NCBI GenBank assembly: GCA_005888435.1
Contig: VAXO01000021.1
Location: 1 to 53,229 of the forward strand
Reading direction: 5' to 3'
Length of the DNA stretch: 53,229 nt
Source of the DNA: Actinomycetota bacterium
Lineage (GTDB): Bacteria > Actinomycetota > Thermoleophilia > Gaiellales > Gaiellaceae
This document shows positions 7,973 through 16,029 of the stretch, one piece after another. Position numbers and translations under genes: made by a program. Under the pieces are notes generated by a model. It was not told where the DNA came from and ran no database searches. It worked only from the letters and a program-made list of their open reading frames with translations. Position 1 is the stretch's first letter. Each line of letters starts with the position of its first letter.

Positions 7973-9001
7973 TCATGTCGCGAAGTCTCGCAAGTGGGCG
8001 AGCTCCAGAAGGGCTCGCGCGGCGCGAGCCGCGACGAGCTCTTCCCGCGCCCGTATGACAGCCACGCGCACGGCAGAGGTTTTCGTCGACACGTCGGCGT
8101 CAGGCGTTGGATTGCTGTTCCGCTCGGGATCGAGATCGACGCCGAGGAAACCGAGCCGGGAACACACGTCGGCGCGCACGCGCGAGGAGTGCTCGCCGAT
8201 GCCGGCGGTGAAGACGAGCGCGTCGAGGCCGTCGAGCGCGACGGCCATCGCGGCCACTGCCCCGGCGACTCTGTAGGCGAACACGTCCAGCGCGAGCCTC
8301 GCCTCGACGGCATCCGACCGCTCGAGCTCCGCGACGTCACCCGAACGGCCGGACAGCCCGAGCAGCCCACTGCGATGCTCGATCGCATCGTCGAGTTCGC
8401 CAAGCTCGACCCCGCGTCGGAGCAGATAGAGGATCGCGCCGGGGTCGACGCTGCCGGGACGCGTCGCCATCGGCACGCCCTCGAGCGGTGTGAACCCCAT
8501 CGTCGTGTCGATCGAGCGCCCGTCGCGAACTGCAGTGACGGAGCAGCCGCCGCCCAGGTGGCAGACGACGAGCCGCTTCACCCCAAGGCGCTCGCTCGCC
8601 CACTGCACGGAGAGCCCGTGGAAACCGTAGCGGCGGATATCGCGGCGCCATTCCGCAGGAAGCGCGTACGTTGCCGCGACGTCCGGAATCGTCGCGTGGA
8701 ACGCCGTGTCGAACACGGCGACGTGAGGAATGTCAGGCAGCGCTCGCCGCGCCGCGGCGATCGCTTCGACCGCCGGCCGGTTGTGGAGCGGCGCAAGCTC
8801 CACCAGTTGCTCGAGCCGAGCCTGAAGCGAATCGTCGATGAGAGTCGGCTCGCGTAGCTCGCCCCCGTGAACAACGCGATGCGCAACGGCCTCGACACCG
8901 CCGGGAATCGAGTCGAGCGACTCGACGGCGCGGCTTTCCTCGCCGTCGACAATGTGGAGCTTCAGGCTCGTCGAGCCCGCGTTGACAACGAGGACCGTCA
9001 G
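7973..9001 (-). CDS. ackA: Acetate kinase, apparently starting at CTG
   Basis: Acetate kinase converts acetyl phosphate plus ADP to acetate plus ATP. Family motifs: [13 protein letters not shown] (phosphate-binding N-terminus), [40 protein letters not shown] and FTAGIGEHS. The conserved N-terminus is encoded from about 8998, but the frame has no ATG, GTG or TTG between a TGA near 9174 and a GTG at 8803 inside the protein. The only sensible initiator is CTG at 9001-8999, which overlaps the phosphoketolase TGA (CTGA), like the GTGA overlaps elsewhere in the window. This gives 342 residues, somewhat shorter than the usual roughly 400. It forms an operon with xfp, whose product is its substrate. 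Confidence 0.85.
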   Translation of the reverse strand: MTVLVVNAGSTSLKLHIVDGEESRAVESLDSIPGGVEAVAHRVVHGGELREPTLIDDSLQARLEQLVELAPLHNRPAVEAIAAARRALPDIPHVAVFDTAFHATIPDVAATYALPAEWRRDIRRYGFHGLSVQWASERLGVKRLVVCHLGGGCSVTAVRDGRSIDTTMGFTPLEGVPMATRPGSVDPGAILYLLRRGVELGELDDAIEHRSGLLGLSGRSGDVAELERSDAVEARLALDVFAYRVAGAVAAMAVALDGLDALVFTAGIGEHSSRVRADVCSRLGFLGVDLDPERNSNPTPDADVSTKTSAVRVAVIRAREELVAARAARALLELAHLRDFAT

Positions 9002-10206
9002 CCGGGCCAGGTCCAGTCGCGAATCTCCGGCGGATCCTCGCCGTGCTCGCGCCCGTACGCCCGCGCCCAGAGGCGGCTGTCGATCATGTCCTGGCGGAGA
9101 TGGTCGGCCGTGCCGGCGAGGTGCGGCAGGCGGTCGATGACGTCGATCACCAGATGGAACCGGTCGAGGTCATTGAGCATGACCATGTCGAACGGCGTCG
9201 TGGTCGTCCCCTCTTCCTTGTAGCCGCGGACGTGGAGGTTGCCGTGGTTCGTGCGCCGGTACGTCAGGCGATGGATCAGCCACGGGTAGCCGTGGTAGGC
9301 GAACACGACCGGGCGATCGACGGTGAAGAGCGAGTCGAACTCCTTGTCGGAGAGACCGTGAGGATGCTGCGTGTCGGGCTGCATGCGCATCAGGTCGACG
9401 ACGTTCACGACGCGTAGCCTCAGGTCGGGCAGCCGCGCACGCAGAATCGCGGCAGCCGCGAGAGTCTCGAGGGTCGGCACGTCGCCGCAGCAGCCCAGCA
9501 CGACGTCGGGCTCTGCGTCCTCGTCGTTCGAAGCCCACTCCCAGATGCCAATGCCGCGCGTGCAATGCGCGATCGCGTCGGGCATCGACAGGTACTGCAG
9601 CGCGGGCTGTTTGCCGGCGACGATCACGTTGACGTAGTCGCGGCTGCGGAGACAGTGGTCGGCGACGGAGAGCAGCGTGTTCGCGTCTGGCGGCAGATAC
9701 ACGCGGATGATCTCCGCCTTCTTGTTGACGACGTGGTCGATGAAGCCGGGGTCCTGATGCGAGAACCCGTTGTGGTCCTGCCGCCACACGTGTGAGCTGA
9801 GGAGGTAGTTCAGCGACGCGATGGGCTGTCGCCACGGAATCGCACGCGTCACCTTCAGCCACTTCGCATGCTGGTTGAACATCGAGCCGATGATGTGGAC
9901 GAAGGCCTCGTAGCAGTCGAAGAGGCCGTGCCGGCCGGTGAGCAGGTAGCCCTCGAGCCAGCCCTGGCAGAGATGCTCCGACAGCACCTCCATGACACGG
10001 CCGTCGGGTGCGAGTGCCTCGTCGGTCGGCTCCATCTCGGCGTCCCACGCGCGCGCCGTCACTTCGAACACGTCGCCCAGCCGGTTCGACGCCGTCTCGT
10101 CCGGGCCGAACAGGCGGAAGTTGTCCGGGTTCCGGGAGATCACGTCGCGCAGAAACGTCCCGAACACACGCGTCGACTCCGCCGTGTCGACGCCGGGATG
10201 CGTCAA
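8998..10206 (-). CDS. xfp: Phosphoketolase, C-terminal part (frameshifted from the N-terminal part)
   Basis: About 402 residues matching the C-terminal half of D-xylulose 5-phosphate/fructose 6-phosphate phosphoketolase: [52 protein letters not shown] and [10 protein letters not shown]. It continues the N-terminal half encoded at 10203-11351 in a different frame. Homology runs from RDLAL (frame 1) directly into [11 protein letters not shown] (frame 2) with no missing segment, so one lost or gained base near 10203-10210 separates them. The coordinate given starts at the TTG just inside the shared stretch; I do not claim it is a real initiator. The ackA start overlaps this stop. Confidence 0.8.
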   Translation of the reverse strand: MTHPGVDTAESTRVFGTFLRDVISRNPDNFRLFGPDETASNRLGDVFEVTARAWDAEMEPTDEALAPDGRVMEVLSEHLCQGWLEGYLLTGRHGLFDCYEAFVHIIGSMFNQHAKWLKVTRAIPWRQPIASLNYLLSSHVWRQDHNGFSHQDPGFIDHVVNKKAEIIRVYLPPDANTLLSVADHCLRSRDYVNVIVAGKQPALQYLSMPDAIAHCTRGIGIWEWASNDEDAEPDVVLGCCGDVPTLETLAAAAILRARLPDLRLRVVNVVDLMRMQPDTQHPHGLSDKEFDSLFTVDRPVVFAYHGYPWLIHRLTYRRTNHGNLHVRGYKEEGTTTTPFDMVMLNDLDRFHLVIDVIDRLPHLAGTADHLRQDMIDSRLWARAYGREHGEDPPEIRDWTWPG

Positions 10207-11351
10207 GTCAGCGCCAGGTCGCGGAGGAGCACACCGCCGTTTGCCTGGGGGAGCGCGCTCATGCGCCTGTCCCCCTCGGGGGCGAGCTCGGCGAGCTCCG
10301 GGATCAGGCGCCCACTTTCGTCGAACAGCTCTTCGGGACCGTAGCTGCGCATCCAGTCTTCGAGGAGTCGAAGATGATCCGGGTTCGCCCGTACGTCGGT
10401 CACCGGCACCTGATGGGATCGCCACGTCCCCTCGACGGGAAGGCCGTCCACCTCTGCCGGGCCAGTCCACCCCTTCGGAGAGCGCAGGACGATCATCGGC
10501 CACGTCGGGCGCTCACCAACGCCGTTTGCGCGCGCGCGATGCTGGATCTCGGCGATGCGGTCGAGTGCACGGTCGAGCACTGCGGCGAAGCGGCGGTGCG
10601 CGTCGAGGTGGTCGTCCGACGCCTCGATCGTGATGAAGAGCGGCTCGTGTCCGTAGCCGCGCATCAGCGCCGCGAGCTCGTCCTCCGGGATGCGGGCCAG
10701 GACCGTCGGGTTGGCGATCTTGTAGCCGTTGAGGTGGAGGATCGGCAGCACGGCGCCGTCGCTCTGCGCATTGAGGAACTTGTTCGCATGCCAGCTCGTC
10801 GCGAGCGGCCCTGTCTCGGCCTCGCCGTCCCCGACGACGCACGCGACGAGCAGCTCGGGGTTGTCGAACGCAGCGCCGTACGCGTGCGCGAGCGAGTAGC
10901 CGAGCTCACCGCCCTCGTTGATCGACCCGGGTGTCTCCGGCGCGACGTGGCTCGGGATCCCGCCGGGGAACGAGAACTGACGGAAGAGCTCGCGCAGCCC
11001 TTCCTCGTCCTCCGTGATGTGCGGATACACCTCGCTGTAGGTCCCGTCGAGATACGCATTCGCGACAAGCCCGGGGCCTCCGTGCCCGGGGCCGGTGACA
11101 TAGAGCACGTTGAGCGCGCGCTGCCTGATCGCACGGTTGAGGTGCGCGTAGATGAGATTCAGTCCCGGCGTCGTGCCGAAATGGCCGAGCAGACGCGGTT
11201 TCACCTGCTCCGCCATGAGCGGTTCTCGGAGCAGCGGGTTGTCGAGCAGGTAGATCTGGCCGACCGACAGGTAATTCGCAGCGCGCCAGTAGGCATCGAG
11301 CCGCTCGGCCTCGGTGGCGCCGAGCGTCTCACTCTGCAGCGCTTCGGTCAT
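10203..11351 (-). CDS. xfp: Phosphoketolase, N-terminal part (ends at a frameshift)
   Basis: A 382-residue XFP N-terminal domain with thiamine-diphosphate-binding signatures [36 protein letters not shown] and [19 protein letters not shown], plus [11 protein letters not shown]. Phosphoketolase splits xylulose 5-phosphate or fructose 6-phosphate with phosphate into acetyl phosphate plus glyceraldehyde 3-phosphate or erythrose 4-phosphate. Here the frame ends early ([13 protein letters not shown] then TGA) and homology continues in another frame; together the two parts give about 784 residues, the normal family length. No slippery heptamer is visible at the junction, so a sequencing error or a real mutation is more likely than programmed frameshifting. 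The ATG at 11351 has TAGCGT 9 nt upstream. Confidence 0.85.
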   Translation of the reverse strand: MTEALQSETLGATEAERLDAYWRAANYLSVGQIYLLDNPLLREPLMAEQVKPRLLGHFGTTPGLNLIYAHLNRAIRQRALNVLYVTGPGHGGPGLVANAYLDGTYSEVYPHITEDEEGLRELFRQFSFPGGIPSHVAPETPGSINEGGELGYSLAHAYGAAFDNPELLVACVVGDGEAETGPLATSWHANKFLNAQSDGAVLPILHLNGYKIANPTVLARIPEDELAALMRGYGHEPLFITIEASDDHLDAHRRFAAVLDRALDRIAEIQHRARANGVGERPTWPMIVLRSPKGWTGPAEVDGLPVEGTWRSHQVPVTDVRANPDHLRLLEDWMRSYGPEELFDESGRLIPELAELAPEGDRRMSALPQANGGVLLRDLALT

Positions 11352-11360
11352 GCGACCCGA

Positions 11361-11366
11361 ACGCTA
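11361..11366 (-). promoter_or_regulatory. Candidate -10 element for xfp
   Basis: TAGCGT on the minus strand fits TAnnnT and ends 9 nt before the xfp ATG, with no ribosome site between. This suggests a leaderless or nearly leaderless transcript for xfp-ackA. The -35 is not clear. Confidence 0.4.
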
Positions 11367-11393
11367 TGCCTTCCGTTCACCCTCGGCGTCACC

Positions 11394-11415
11394 TCGTGCG
11401 GGTCAGTCCGCACGA
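11394..11415. terminator. Hairpin between the acidic membrane protein gene and xfp
   Basis: An 8-bp perfect stem (TCGTGCGG paired with CCGCACGA) with a 6-nt loop lies in the 79-nt gap downstream of the stop at 11431 and upstream of xfp. There is no T-run, so it is at best a weak or factor-dependent terminator. Confidence 0.3.
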
Positions 11416-11430
11416 CGACGCGCTCGCCGC

Positions 11431-12393
11431 TCAGCGCCTGCGAAAGATCCGGCGGCCGCCCTCTTCGACGACCTCGCCGTCCGCGTCGTCGCCGACTTCC
11501 TCGGCCTCGGCGGTCGCCGGAGCGTCGAAGCTTTGCTCCCACGGATCGTCCGCCTCGGGCGGGAGGACGCGGACGTGCCGCGGCGCGTCGGCGGGCTGCT
11601 CGGCAGGCTGCTCGTCGTCGTCAGAGCTGCGGCGCCACCAGCGCTTCTTGCCCTCGGATTGCTGCTCTTCTTCCTCCGCCGCCGCCGGCGGCAGCTCCGG
11701 CTCGGGCTCGTCCTCGGACTCGGGCTCCGGCTCGGGCTCTGCTTCGCCCGCCGCTTCGTCGTCGCGCGGCACTGCGCCGATGATCGTCATCGCGTCGGAG
11801 GGCTCCTGCGCCTCCTCGAATGCAGTCCACCCCAGCGCGTCGTGCTCCTCCGTGTCCTCGGAGCGCTGGCCCTCGACAACCGGATGCACAGGCGCGGCCG
11901 CCGCGGAGTGCGCAAAGGTCAGCTCCTCACGACCGGCAGCCCATTCGATCGCGCACACGATCAGCAGCGCGCCTGCCATGGCGAGCAGGATCGTCCACCA
12001 CGACAGGCTCGCGAGTCCGACCGCGACCGCGACGGCGATCAGGAACGCCACCTCGCCGGCGACGCGCCACACGACGGGCGAGACGCCTTCACGCGATCCG
12101 CGCGACCCGTAGCCGTATGCCGGCGGCGAGCCCGGCCAGGTCTGCTGCGTCCATCCGGCCGAGCGCAGCGCGCGCAGGTCGGAGCGCAGCGCCGCGGCGT
12201 GGCGGTGGAACGAGTCGACCGCCTCGAGCGTCCGCAGCGCCGCGTCGAGCTGCGCGGCATGGCGGTAAAAAGCGTCGAAGGCAGCGCGGACGCTCTCCTG
12301 CTCGTAGCCCTGCTCGGCGAGCGGGAGGTCCTCGGCCCGCGGCAGCGGCTCGCGCGAGGGCGTCTGCGGACTCGGCCAGGCCTCGTTTTCCAT
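11431..12393 (-). CDS. Membrane protein with long acidic C-terminal tail, unknown function
   Basis: 320 residues, family not recognised. Residues 1-100 are hydrophilic with a helical stretch (FDAFYRHAAQLDAALRTLEAVD) repeated in similar form (VDSFHRHAAALRSDLRAL). Two adjacent transmembrane helices lie at about 112-155. The last 160 residues are low-complexity and very acidic (runs of EPEPEPESEDEPEPE type, EEEEQQ), ending in a basic RRIFRRR. Such tails are often disordered protein-binding regions. ATG at 12393 has CATAAT exactly 6 nt upstream. It stands alone between the ABC exporter and xfp. Confidence 0.55.
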   Translation of the reverse strand: MENEAWPSPQTPSREPLPRAEDLPLAEQGYEQESVRAAFDAFYRHAAQLDAALRTLEAVDSFHRHAAALRSDLRALRSAGWTQQTWPGSPPAYGYGSRGSREGVSPVVWRVAGEVAFLIAVAVAVGLASLSWWTILLAMAGALLIVCAIEWAAGREELTFAHSAAAAPVHPVVEGQRSEDTEEHDALGWTAFEEAQEPSDAMTIIGAVPRDDEAAGEAEPEPEPESEDEPEPELPPAAAEEEEQQSEGKKRWWRRSSDDDEQPAEQPADAPRHVRVLPPEADDPWEQSFDAPATAEAEEVGDDADGEVVEEGGRRIFRRR

Positions 12394-12399
12394 CGTTGA

Positions 12400-12405
12400 A
12401 TTATG
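12400..12405 (-). promoter_or_regulatory. Candidate -10 element for the 11431-12393 gene
   Basis: CATAAT on the minus strand is one base from TATAAT and ends 6 nt before the ATG. No ribosome site lies in the 6 nt, so initiation is probably leaderless. Confidence 0.4.
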
Positions 12406-12417
12406 CGTGGAGATCGG

Positions 12418-13188
12418 TCAGCCCGCAGCTTCGGCGCGCCAGAGGCCCCGGATGGCCCAGATCGCGAAGCCGCCGAGGAGGGCGAAGAGGATGCCGAAGG
12501 CGAGCAACGTCTTGTCGGGCGAGCCCGAGATCAGCCCGCGGCCCTCCTCCAGCAACGGCGTGATCGGGTTGACCCGCGCGACTCCGTGCAGCCACCCCTG
12601 CAGTAGCCCGAGCGGGACGTACACGGGGGCAAAGAAGAGCAGGATGAAGACCGGCATCTGGATGACCGGGAAGGCTTGCTGCGTTCGCAGCCGCATCGCG
12701 ACGCCTGCCGACCAGAGCGTGCCGACGATGCTGAGCAGGAAGCCGAGGGTGTACAGCGCGAACAGGTCGACGCCGCCGCCGCCGATCTTCATCTGCGCGG
12801 CGAACGCGACGCCCGTCACCACCACAATCACCGTAATCCACCGGACCAGGCCGGCAATCGCGTAGCCGAGCACGATGCCGACCCGGTTCGGAGCCGCGAG
12901 CATCAAGCGGCGCATGAAGCCCGACTCCCAGTCGCGTGCGATGCCGAAACCGGTGAACACACCGGAGAACGCGGCCGACTGCAGCAGCACGAACACGAAC
13001 TGGAACGCGGTGTAGCCGAGCGGGAAGTCGAAGCCCGGCACGTCGCGAATGCGTGACAGGCCGCCGACGAACGCCGTGAAGAAGAACAGCGGGAAGAGCA
13101 GCGACGGCAGGAGGAACGACGGGTTCGTGAAGAAGATGTGCGCCTGCCGCCAGGCGACGCCCTTCGCGACGTTGTAGATCTCTCTCAC
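12418..13188 (-). CDS. ABC-2 type exporter permease, DrrB-like
   Basis: 256 residues with about six transmembrane helices in the ABC-2 permease pattern: N-terminal cytoplasmic helix, TNPSFLLPSLLFPLFFFTAF, then RDWESGFMRRLMLAAPNR (the conserved loop after helix 2) and late helices. The GTG start at 13188-13186 overlaps the TGA of the preceding permease (GTGA). It is the last gene of an ATPase-permease-permease operon, so the transporter is probably a heterodimeric permease with a single ATPase. The substrate is unknown; DrrAB-type systems export hydrophobic drugs or lipids. Confidence 0.8.
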   Translation of the reverse strand: MREIYNVAKGVAWRQAHIFFTNPSFLLPSLLFPLFFFTAFVGGLSRIRDVPGFDFPLGYTAFQFVFVLLQSAAFSGVFTGFGIARDWESGFMRRLMLAAPNRVGIVLGYAIAGLVRWITVIVVVTGVAFAAQMKIGGGGVDLFALYTLGFLLSIVGTLWSAGVAMRLRTQQAFPVIQMPVFILLFFAPVYVPLGLLQGWLHGVARVNPITPLLEEGRGLISGSPDKTLLAFGILFALLGGFAIWAIRGLWRAEAAG

Positions 13189-13964
13189 GACCGCGCCATC
13201 CGCTGGATCAGCGCATGTGTCGCGAGCACGAAGCCGACGATCGACATCCCGATCGCGACCGCGAAGCCGATCAGGATCGGCTCCCAGTGCCAGTCGTAGA
13301 TGACGAGCGCGCGCACCGCCTCGATCAGGTACGAGACCGGATTGATCGTCGCAACCCAGCGGAACCAGTCGGTCTCGATCAGGTTCCGCGGGATGTTCAT
13401 CGACGACAGGAACAGGAACACGAAGAAGACGGGGAACAGCCCCTGCACCGCCTCCGTCGATCCCGTTCGCAGCGCCGCCCAGCAGCCGAACGACGCGAAG
13501 GCGAGCGCGATCACCGCCTCGAGCACGAGCAGCAGCAGCGCGCCGCCGACACCGGTCTCGAGATGCACTCCGAACGCGAGCCCCACGGCGAGATAGAACA
13601 CCGCCTGCACGAGCGCGATCGTGAGCAACCCCCCGAGCTGGCCGAGCAGGAGCACGATCCCGCGCACCGGCGTCAGCGCGAGCCGGTTGAGGAACCCCGT
13701 CTGGATGTCGCGCGCGAACTCGACGTTCGCATTCACGGTCGCGAGCAAGGCACCCTGGATGAACGGCACTGCGATCGCGAAGGCGACGATCGAATCGGTC
13801 GGGAACCCCGGCAGCCGAGTCTCCGCCTTCAGCCCGCCCGAGTTCACCGCGAAAAGCAGCATCGGGAAGATCAGCGGGAAGACGATGTTGGCCGGCTGGC
13901 GCGCGGTGCGCACGACTGCGCGCCGGCCGAGCGTCGCAGCCTGCAGGGCGGCGGTCTGCGTCAA
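13185..13964 (-). CDS. ABC-2 type exporter permease, DrrB-like (first of pair)
   Basis: 259 residues. Start TTG at 13964-13962 overlaps the stop of the ATPase gene (TTGA), giving TQTAALQAATLGRRAVVRT; longer upstream extension in this frame is antisense-like and was rejected. Six helices are predicted, with the family loop FARDIQTGFLNRLALTPVRG after helix 2 (residues about 75-95). It is a paralogue of the next permease (same loop with R..(E/T)GF(M/L)(R/N)RL). Together with the ATPase encoded upstream it should form an exporter in the cytoplasmic membrane. Confidence 0.8.
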   Translation of the reverse strand: MTQTAALQAATLGRRAVVRTARQPANIVFPLIFPMLLFAVNSGGLKAETRLPGFPTDSIVAFAIAVPFIQGALLATVNANVEFARDIQTGFLNRLALTPVRGIVLLLGQLGGLLTIALVQAVFYLAVGLAFGVHLETGVGGALLLLVLEAVIALAFASFGCWAALRTGSTEAVQGLFPVFFVFLFLSSMNIPRNLIETDWFRWVATINPVSYLIEAVRALVIYDWHWEPILIGFAVAIGMSIVGFVLATHALIQRMARS

Positions 13965-14962
13965 AGGGCCGCCGCCTCTTCCTCCTCCTGCTCCTCCTCT
14001 TCGCCCGCGCCCTCGAGGTGGCGTCCGGTCTTGGCCAGGAAGACGTCGTCGAGGGTTGGCTCGTGGATCTGCAGGTTCGAGATGCGAACTTTTTCCGCGT
14101 CCAGCGCGCGCACGATCTGCGCGAGGTCGCCGTCGGAGGCGGCGAGCTGCACGGCGACGCTCTCCGGCCCGAACCCCGTCGTCGGGGTGCCGAAGCGCTC
14201 CAGCACCGCTGCGACGGCGCCTTTCTGCTCGAGGTCGGCCGGCACCGCTTCGACTGTCGACCTGGAGATCTCCGCCTTCAGCTGCTCCGGGGTGCCCTGG
14301 GCGACGATGTGGCCGTGGTCGATGATCCCGACCCGGTCGGCGAGCACGTCTGCCTCCTCGAGGTACTGCGTCGTGAGGAAGACCGTCACGCCGTCCTCTT
14401 TGGCGAGGCGCCCGACCTCCTGCCACAGAGCCGTCCGGCTCTGGATGTCGAGGCCGGTCGTCGGCTCGTCGAGAAAGAGGATGCGCGGACGGTGGACGAG
14501 CGCCAGGGCGAGGTCGAGCCGGCGCTTCATGCCTCCCGAATAACCGCGGATCTTGCGATCGGCCGCCTCTGTCAGGCCGACGCGCGTCAGCAGCTCGTTG
14601 CTGCGGCGCTTGCGTTCCTCGCCGGTGATCCCGTGCATCGTCGCCTGCAGGCGCAGATGCTCGCGCCCGGTCAGATACGGGTCGAGCGCGGCCTCCTGGA
14701 GCGCAGCCCCGATCGCCTTTCGCACCTGTGGTCCTTCCTCGACGACGTCGTAACCGGCCACCGTCGCAGTGCCGGCGGTCGGCGGCAGCAGCGTCGTGAG
14801 CATGTGCACGGTCGTCGACTTGCCGGCGCCGTTCGGTCCGAGAAAACCGAAGATCTCGCCCGGATCGACGTGCAGGTCGATGCCGTCCACGGCGCGCGGG
14901 CCTTTCTTGAAGTCACGGACGAGGCCGTGCGCTTCGATGCTGTTCTCGCGGGGGGTCAACAC
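13961..14962 (-). CDS. ABC exporter ATP-binding protein, DrrA family
   Basis: 333 residues. Walker A GPNGAGKST (about 42-50), Q-loop region ALQEAALDP, signature YSGGMKRRLDLALAL, Walker B ILFLDEPTTGLD, and a switch region in which the usual His is replaced (FLTTQYLEEAD, normally TTH or TTQ in DrrA; Gln is common in this subfamily). The C-terminal DrrA domain contains EPTLDDVFLAKTGR, then an acidic EEEE-rich tail. GTG start at 14962 sits inside an 8-bp hairpin. The two permease genes follow with overlapping stops and starts. Confidence 0.85.
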   Translation of the reverse strand: MLTPRENSIEAHGLVRDFKKGPRAVDGIDLHVDPGEIFGFLGPNGAGKSTTVHMLTTLLPPTAGTATVAGYDVVEEGPQVRKAIGAALQEAALDPYLTGREHLRLQATMHGITGEERKRRSNELLTRVGLTEAADRKIRGYSGGMKRRLDLALALVHRPRILFLDEPTTGLDIQSRTALWQEVGRLAKEDGVTVFLTTQYLEEADVLADRVGIIDHGHIVAQGTPEQLKAEISRSTVEAVPADLEQKGAVAAVLERFGTPTTGFGPESVAVQLAASDGDLAQIVRALDAEKVRISNLQIHEPTLDDVFLAKTGRHLEGAGEEEEQEEEEAAAL

Positions 14963-14968
14963 CCCCCG
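14949..14968 (-). promoter_or_regulatory. Hairpin enclosing the start codon of the ABC ATPase gene
   Basis: On the minus strand CGGGGGGT and ACCCCCCG form an 8-bp perfect stem around GTTG, the loop containing most of the GTG start. The 9-nt gap to the upstream DUF1385 gene leaves no separate ribosome site except the G-run itself, so the hairpin could limit initiation unless the upstream gene is being translated. It is also a distant look-alike of the GGGGTCAGACCCC repeat. Confidence 0.45.
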
Positions 14969-14971
14969 AGG

Positions 14972-15757
14972 CTACAGATGCGCGGTTTCGCGGCGGAGCA
15001 CGGAGGCAACCGCCGTCAATGCGACGCGAGTCTCGTCGAGCTCGGGCTCGCGCGTTGTGATGCGCTGCAAGCCGAGACCGGGCAGCAACACGACGCGGGC
15101 CAGGCGGCGTGAGCCCTGCACCAGCAGCCAGAGCTCCATCGTCAGCGCAAGCGCGAGCACGGAGACGACAAGCGGCGTGAACGCGGTCGCGGGCAGCGGC
15201 CAGAACCGGCCGCCGAAAACCGCCACCGGCATCAGCAGCGCGGCGAAATTCGTGCCGCAGCGGAGCGAGAAGCGCGACGGACGCGCGACGCCGCTCCAGG
15301 TGTCGAGGAGGCGGCGCTCTTCCGCGGCAGCGATCGAGCGGTGCTCCGCGCCGTGGAGGTAGAGCGTGCGCCCGCGCAGCAGCCACGCGAGCAGCGCGAA
15401 GGTCGTGAGGCCGCCGGCGATCAATCCGAACCAATGTGGGGTGAAGACGAGTGCGAGCGGCGCGAGGATCGCGACGATCAGGAAGATGCGCTCGCGTCCC
15501 CGTGCGACTCCGGTGCGCTTGAAGAGCGGTGAGAGCGAGGCGGCGAGGCGCACTAGCCCGCGCGCGAACGGCACGGCACGGAGCGCGCGCGGCGCCTGCG
15601 GCATCGCACCCTCCTTGAGGCTGCCGTCGACGCCCGCGTAGGCCCAGTAGTGCTGGCTGACGATGACGACGCCGTGCGAGCGCGCCATGCCGCCGAGCCG
15701 GGGCGACTCGCTGCGATCGGCCAGCTCGAGTTGGCGGAGGACGGCGGCCTGGTCCAC
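14972..15757 (-). CDS. DUF1385 (YqhQ-like) membrane protein
   Basis: 261 residues with DUF1385 signatures: RLGGMARSHGVVIVS near the N-terminus, HGAEHRSIAAAEE at about 130-142, and SRFSLRCGTNFAALLMPV at about 158-175. Three or four transmembrane helices follow. The family is widespread in Gram-positive bacteria and sometimes called a predicted metal-dependent enzyme because of the conserved His/Glu/Cys residues, without biochemical proof. GTG at 15757 gives the longest product; an internal ATG (MARSHG) is possible. It ends 9 nt before the ABC exporter operon and starts downstream of a strong terminator, so it probably heads its own transcript. Confidence 0.75.
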   Translation of the reverse strand: MDQAAVLRQLELADRSESPRLGGMARSHGVVIVSQHYWAYAGVDGSLKEGAMPQAPRALRAVPFARGLVRLAASLSPLFKRTGVARGRERIFLIVAILAPLALVFTPHWFGLIAGGLTTFALLAWLLRGRTLYLHGAEHRSIAAAEERRLLDTWSGVARPSRFSLRCGTNFAALLMPVAVFGGRFWPLPATAFTPLVVSVLALALTMELWLLVQGSRRLARVVLLPGLGLQRITTREPELDETRVALTAVASVLRRETAHL

Positions 15758-15775
15758 CTAGCCATGATCGCCATG

Positions 15776-15805
15776 AAAAGGCCGCCCGGCAAGTGCCGGG
15801 CGGCC
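15776..15805 (-). terminator. Rho-independent terminator after the 25-residue peptide gene
   Basis: An 11-bp perfect stem (GGCCGCCCGGC / GCCGGGCGGCC, 15780-15805) with a 4-nt loop is followed on the minus strand by TTTT (15779-15776). It lies 31 nt downstream of the peptide stop and upstream of the DUF1385 gene. Confidence 0.85.
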
Positions 15806-15835
15806 CATCATTCGAGTCGTTCAGGTCCTAGTGGG

Positions 15836-15913
15836 TTACCAGTACCCGCGCGAGAAGAAGCCCAGGAGCGCGAGCACGAGGATCACGATAAGGATGATCC
15901 AGAGAATGCCCAT
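15836..15913 (-). CDS. 25-residue hydrophobic membrane peptide
   Basis: ATG at 15913 encodes 25 residues: MGILWII LIVILVLALLGFF then SRGYW and TAA. It is one uninterrupted hydrophobic helix with a short C-terminal tail. Such tiny MGI-L-W-I-I-L peptides occur widely in bacteria (DUF3309-like) and are usually unannotated. GGAGG lies 12 nt upstream (15926-15930), somewhat far but purine-rich sequence (AAAGAGACAGC) fills the gap. The strong terminator right after the stop supports a discrete small gene. Function unknown; small membrane proteins often modulate transporters, and Pit is the next gene upstream. Confidence 0.65.
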   Translation of the reverse strand: MGILWIILIVILVLALLGFFSRGYW

Positions 15914-16029
15914 GCTGTCTCTTTGCCTCCCTTTGGGTTAGTCGACCTGCTGTAGTTGATCTCAGCAACAGAACAACGGAGAACCGGCACATTTCGTTAC
16001 GGTGGCCGGCTTCGTCACCCGGGTAGCGA

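Noticed and set aside
10195-10215. Programmed -1 frameshift in xfp
   Set aside because: No X-XXY-YYZ slippery heptamer or clear downstream pseudoknot is seen; phosphoketolase is not known to use frameshifting. A base error or mutation is simpler.
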